A stretch of 64,000 bases of DNA from Tremella fuciformis (taxonomy: Eukaryota > Basidiomycota > Tremellomycetes > Tremellales > Tremellaceae): assembly GCA_032768795.1 (NCBI GenBank), contig CP136490.1:7626001-7690000 (forward strand). The letters are read 5' to 3'. The position numbers were made by a program, and so were the translations under genes. Under the pieces are notes generated by a model. It searched no databases and was not told the origin of the DNA. It was given only the letters and a program-made list of their open reading frames with translations. Each line of letters begins with the position of its first letter. The stretch's first letter is position 1. Below, piece after piece: positions 59,514 to 64,000 of the stretch.

Positions 59514-61130
59514 ATGAGTGGTATGAGCGCTGGGCCGCCCATGCCCTCGCTTGCCACGGTCGCTGCGCCTACTTTGATGGGGTGAGTGCACCACATCGGA
59601 GTTACGTGTGAGGACGACGCTGACTTGATCAGGCAGGTCGGTGACTGCATCTTGTTCGGGATTGCCCTCTCCCAGTTCATTAGATACTTCAGCAGGAGCA
59701 AAGACCAGGACAGATGGCACATCAAGCTGCTCGTTGTGCGCGCTCTGGCCACATAGCACCCTTGCCCTGTGCTGATGGGCAGGTCTACATCAGCCTCGCA
59801 TCTATCGCACATCTGGCTTAGTGAGCTACATGATCAAGGGATGGTATACGAATGGGAAAGCTGATGTGCAGCATCGTCAAGTGGATGTACGACTTCTACG
59901 GTGTCAATACCGGTAGTTGGGCTCTGCTATTCGACCATCTCTCCACGTCATGGCTGGTGACAATCATCATCGTCACACCTATAGAGGTCAGTCATGACCA
60001 AAACCTAGCAGGGGCCGGGCGTCGGAAATGATGCTGACCACCAGGTGTTTTACGCTCACCGCGCTTGGATGTTGTGGGACCGGCGCATCTTGATTGCCGC
60101 TGTATTGGTCACTGCATGGTATGCGACCCCTTCGATTGGATCGGTGCAGCGCATCTTACAGACAGCTCGGCGGAGTTCGCTGTCGGAATTGCTTCGAAGA
60201 TCTCTACCGTAATTCGCACCCGGGATGGACAGGAGTTTGGCGAGGCAAATCGAGATCTGTGGATCGCAAGTGTGCGTCTCCCCCTTCGGGCGTTGAAAAA
60301 TCAAGACTAACGGGATAGATCTGCGTGCTATGTTTCGTCGATTTGACCATCTCGGGTCTCATACTGGGTGGCCTGCTCAGACACAAGAGGCGCACTGGGT
60401 TCTTGCATACGAACAGTATGCTCACTCGGTTGATCATGTGAGTATCGAGCTCGCAGCTCGAGAACGATGTTGACAGGGTCTAGCATCACTGCTGAGGCGC
60501 AATTGATACCCTCTGTCATGTGAGCAGTCTCAACGACACCGTTTAGCCCGGGTGCTCACTATCAGCGTATTTTCGATGATGATCAAAGTCTTGGTCCACC
60601 CAGCCGACTCTTTCGGTTTTTTCTTCACTTGGACACCGATGGCGTGGGTCGTGAGCGTCATGAGTGTGATCAACTCGCGGACCGAATTGCGGCAAGATAT
60701 GGAGAACGAGCGGGAGCGAGTGCGTTTTACATTAAACGTCACGCAAGTCGTTTCTTGGCTGACTTGGTGTAGCGGCAGAACACATTCGAGCATGACCTGT
60801 CAGACTCGCCAGGTCTATCACAGGACATAGGCAGCACCGCCTACACCGTCAGTTTACTCTGCGTAACATCACACAAGTGCTGACGCCCAGTCATCTCCGG
60901 GTCCTTCGTTCGCCAAACAGCCTCCATCGCTGCTACGGCTGCACAGCTACTCGCCTGGCGAGCGACTTGCACCAATCCCGCCTTCTCCAGAATGCGAGCG
61001 AGACCAGCTCAATCTGCGAGAGATGCTTTCGCTGCCGTATCTCTCCGCACCGACCGCAGAGCTTGCAATGACGAAACGGAGTGATGACACAGGGCACGAC
61101 CCGGATGTGGACAGCAAGGGAGAGGTATGA
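59514..61130 (+). CDS. DUF6534-like multi-span membrane protein
   Basis: The start MSGMSAGPPMPSLATVAAPT at 59514 joins LMGQVGDCILFGIALSQFIR with YFSRSKDQDRWHIKLLVV. Later exons give VYISLASIAHLA, IVKWMYDFYGVNTGSWALLF with DHLSTSWLVTIIIVTPIE, VFYAHRAWMLWDRRILIAAV, ICVLCFVDLTISGLILGGLL with RHKRRTGFLHTNSMLTRLI, and PGALTISVFSMMIKVLVHPA. The cytosolic tail (QNTFEHDLSDSPGLSQDI, then LHSYSPGERLAPIPPSPE) runs to the stop at 61128-61130. Seven-span topology with YF....KDRW...K and FYA.R.W is typical of the large DUF6534 family of Agaricomycotina membrane proteins, whose function is unknown. About eight introns. Confidence 0.7.
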
Positions 61131-61274
61131 TGTTCGACACGGTATGATACGAATTGTTGGTAATGAGGTCCGCTCATTGTATGCATGTATGGCGAGATGC
61201 TTCAGAGCTATATGTGTATGTAACACGGCATGCGAGCACGTTTGTCAAGGTCGTCGAGTATGGTACAAGCAAGA

Positions 61275-62687
61275 CTATAGGCTGACGAAGAGGGCAAGGG
61301 CAGAAGCTACTGCGGTAAAGAGACCGAAGAAAAGTCCCATTGCAGGGGGCGCTGCGACCGTAGCGCCGCCAAGCAACGTCGAGCTATTTGTCTCGTAGAC
61401 GACCTGTCATGAGCCCCTCTTCGCCATCACGTTACAGGAGTGAGTGGGCTCACGGGAATGCTGGACGAGTCGTTCCCCGAGTATGCCCACCCCGTGATGC
61501 TCGAGCTATTGGCGGTCTCGGCACACTGCACCTTGACAGACTGGATCGTGTTCCAGAAATACCCGTTCGAGGTGTAGTCCGGGTCGCTCCAGTCGATCAT
61601 ACCGCCCGACCACTCGATCGTGCCTTCGGCAGAGGACGAAATGCCCGCTGGCCAGATGGAGATCTGGATACGGGACGGCGTGGAGGGGTACTTGGCCGTG
61701 CCGTCGACGATCGTGTCGGCCTTGTTGACTTGGCGCACGACGTTGCCGTCCACGAGCCATTGCAGCGAGTCTTCCTGCCAGTTGAACTGCCGTCAGCACT
61801 TGATTGTCCACGCGTGAGTGCGCGTACGGTGTAGGTGTGGAAGTTGCTGGACGTGTCAGAGTCGATGCTGACCGTCTGGCCTTCGGTGGCCGAGTCTATT
61901 CGTCAGCCTTAGTGATGCGACCGTCGGACCAGAGACGCTACGCTACTGACAGTTTGCAATGCCGAGGAACCAGTAGTTGGTCTGACCAGAGCTGGTGTTG
62001 TTGCCCGGAAACTCCCAGTCTATCTCGTCCTGCCTTTTAAGCTAGGTCTCAAAGCTGGCGGGGAAACCGACATGGACATCCGACATGGTGATGGCTGCAG
62101 TCACGACACCCGCCCATTTCGAGGCCTCTGCAGACTGTCAGCATCGAGAATGTTTCCACAGGTCGAGACTTGCCGAGTGTAAAGTCGATTTGGCCGTAGT
62201 GAATGTACCGTGTCGACGAGATCTTGGTACCCGAGTTATTCTCCTGAAGGATCAAGCGAACCCCTTGGCTATTCGGGTCTGGAACCAGGCTCCCGGTGTT
62301 CACTGCTTCTCAGGCCCCACCCAAGCCGAGCCATGGGTACACCCACCGATCCAGTCGTATGCCGTTGCATTGCCGTCGTAGGAAGTAGCATTCTGCAACA
62401 CCCTGGACAGGTCGTTGAAGTCGGTCTCCATGTTCTCGCATATGGGGTCGGGCCTGCACGACGTGAGGGCATACGAACCTGTCAAGAGTCAGCGAGCTCT
62501 TTGGCCTCGAATGCAGAAATGTACCGAGCGGCGAACATCCTCCCAGGCAATACGAGCCTGTGCCACAGTACCCGTATTCGGAACAGCAGGGCGCGCTCTC
62601 GGGACACTGGTTGGATGCCGAGCAGTTCTGAGCAAGAGCGACGGGCAGAAGGGCGAGAGCGCCCGCAAACAGCACGCTGAGCCGCAT
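61275..62687 (-). CDS. GPI-anchored CRH/UTR2-type GH16 transglycosylase with CBM18
   Basis: The signal peptide MRLSVLFAGALALLPVALAQ is followed by a hevein-type chitin-binding module (CPESAPCCSEYGYCGTGSYC). The GH16 domain gives CRPDPICENMETDFNDLSRV, VNTGSLVPDPNSQGVRLILQ, ISSTRYIHYGQIDFTLEASK with WAGVVTAAITMSD, and the catalytic motif DEIDWEFPG (both Glu and the Asp intact). It continues SNFHTY, DSLQWLVDGNVVRQ, PSRIQISIWPAGISSSAEGT, and a Ser/Ala-rich end with a hydrophobic GPI-attachment signal (AMGLFFGLFTAVASALALFV), stop 61275-61277. These wall enzymes cross-link chitin to beta-1,6 or beta-1,3-glucan. Several 43-50 nt introns; one (62173-62128) must use a GC donor to keep the frame. Confidence 0.88.
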
Positions 62688-63161
62688 AGCTGGAGACAAA
62701 TTATGAGGTGATGTTCAATGCAGCGAGGATGAGGGGCCGGCGAGAGATCGAGGCGCCGCCCGGGCGAGGCAAAGGCAGGGGAAGAGTTTGAAACTGGCGA
62801 TCCGAGCGCGTCTGACTTGGCGAAAGGGTGCAGCTGGACCGGCCAGGGAAGGACGAGAAGATCACAAGATGGGTTCGAGAAGAGGCCAGATGAAGGTGAG
62901 GGTGGGAATGCTGAGTGGAATGCGAATGGGGACTGGTGACTCGAGGCGCGACTCGTCTGTCAGAGGACAAAAAACATACACGACCCGACCAGAAATAGAC
63001 AGGCACGATTGATCGACGAAACGCCTAAACAACGGGACTCCGCCGTGCCTCGTTTCAGGCTCCGGCGTTTCAAGCGGGGGCTTCCTGTCGTCCACGTGGC
63101 CAGCTTTCTGCCGCTGCTTGAGTGAACAATTTCGAGTGACGTCAACACGTACTATTTTCGT
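62688..63161. promoter_or_regulatory. divergent promoter, GH16 and membrane protein genes
   Basis: This 474-base stretch between two divergent starts holds no gene. No strong TATA box is visible. Confidence 0.4.
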
Positions 63162-64000
63162 ATGTCACCATTTTCCTCCCTCAATCGTCTGTCTTCCTGG
63201 GGAGGAGCACCGACCGCTACGATGGGCGAGAAACGGGCAGTGCCCCCTTCTCTGCATGTGCGGGACCACCGCACGCCCCATCGACTGCTCAAGCCCACGC
63301 ACATGACTCTGGTCGACCCGGCCGCCCCGGACAACGAGACTGAGTGGGCCTCTCGACGAGCGAGAAAGGGTCGCTATGCCCCGAAAGCGAAACACCTTCC
63401 GCATGCCCAGATACAGGGTGCCAAGGATAAGACGCTGGAAAGGGAGAGGACGGTGTACATGAGGGTGAAGGACACGAGGTCGGACTTCAAGCCGAATCTG
63501 AGAGCGGATATCACGTTTTGGCTGGCGGTCAGCTTTGTCTTTGGCTCGATAGCATGGGTGATCAACGGTGAGTGGTCCGTCTCGTAGGAGTCGCTCCACT
63601 GAGGTCGAGGCTTCTTCGTGTGGCTGCCAGACGTGTATCCGTCACTGGCCTCTACATCGTATACGAACGTGGCTGCGGCCTTTGCATTCATCGGTGGAAC
63701 GGTCTTCGAGCTGGGCTCTTACCTGATGGTGGTGGAGGCTTTGGATAGAGGCCGCGAGACCGACTTTGGCACGGCTTTGGGATCGCTTCTGCATTCTCGC
63801 CGCCGTCTGCCTTCCTACAAGAGAACAGAGCCGGGCTCTCACGGTCACTCGAGGACAAGTCGCAGCTCTTCGGAAACACGAAATGAAGCGCCGGTTCAGA
63901 ACACAGATCCCGCTAAATCCACTCACGAGAGCCCGGCAGGGGCACAGGGCTTTGTGTGGTGGGGCAAGCCGCTGTGGCATGATCTTGGCTACCTAGCGGT
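63162..64000 (+). CDS. fungal integral membrane protein, 5' part (runs off the window)
   Basis: The start MSPFSSLNRLSSWGGAPTAT at 63162 is followed by a hydrophilic N terminus (RTPHRLLKPTHMTLVDPAAP, RARKGRYAPKAKH). One span follows, DITFWLAVSFVFGSIAWVIN, and after an intron (about 63567-63611) FFVWLPDVYPSLAS, then TNVAAAFAFIGGTVFELGSY with LMVVEALD, a Ser/Arg-rich loop, and WWGKPLWHDLGYLA at the right edge with no stop. It resembles uncharacterised fungal integral membrane proteins with W.P.V.P and GG..FELGSYL motifs. Function is unknown. The frame stays open to base 64000, so the gene is truncated only by the window. Confidence 0.7.

Noticed and set aside
62286..62340. Segment GGCTHGSAWVGPEKQ as coding in the GH16 gene
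   Set aside because: It ends at a stop and interrupts the family pattern; a 44-nt GT-AG intron restores DWIVNTGSLVPD, so it is intronic.

Overview
This window is nuclear DNA from a fungus, most likely a basidiomycete yeast of the Tremellomycetes. The genes are intron-rich with mostly 40-75 nt GT-AG introns, packed on both strands, in a GC-rich background. The gene content is fungal: a class V chitin synthase with a myosin-like head, a Rim9/PalI protein, a GPI-anchored CRH-type GH16 enzyme, VTC1, Spt21/Ams2 and malate synthase. The exact genus cannot be read from the sequence alone. No rRNA, tRNA, CRISPR array or prokaryotic operon was seen.

Layout. 0-12.3 kb: the 3' end of a DPBB (RlpA/expansin-like) protein; a DUF1275 membrane protein (minus); a very large ZNFX1/Hrr1-type RNA helicase with NFX1 zinc fingers (plus), convergent with CDC14 phosphatase (minus). 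13-20 kb: an accessory-looking stretch of unrecognised genes, nearly all on the minus strand. 20-29.6 kb: PEX7, divergent from an Spt21/Ams2-like GATA protein; NOP53, divergent from mitoribosomal mS29 (DAP3/RSM23); and malate synthase. 30-40 kb: a one-TM coiled-coil protein, VTC1, profilin, an acidic U1-type zinc-finger protein, an ACT-domain protein and a PalI/Rim9 protein. 40.7-48 kb: class V chitin synthase, whose 5' part contains a strange ~650 bp hairpin-rich block. 48-58 kb: the cohesin loader SCC2 and eIF2B epsilon (both minus). 58-64 kb: the complex I subunit NDUFA1, a DUF6534-like membrane protein, a CBM18+GH16 cell-wall transglycosylase (minus) and a membrane protein running off the right edge.

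Most genes are housekeeping and physically unlinked in function. Loose themes are the cell wall and its stress response (chitin synthase, GH16, PalI), peroxisome/glyoxylate metabolism (PEX7, malate synthase), chromosome biology (SCC2, CDC14, Spt21) and ribosome biogenesis (NOP53, mS29). The most unusual item is the hairpin-rich, AT-richer insert lying between the first exon and the motor domain of the chitin synthase gene. The second is the run of orphan genes at 13-20 kb. Two GC-AG introns were also inferred, one splitting the helicase Walker A motif and one in the GH16 gene.

Exon boundaries were placed by eye from splice signals and reading-frame continuity. Start and stop positions are firmer than internal junctions unless stated.
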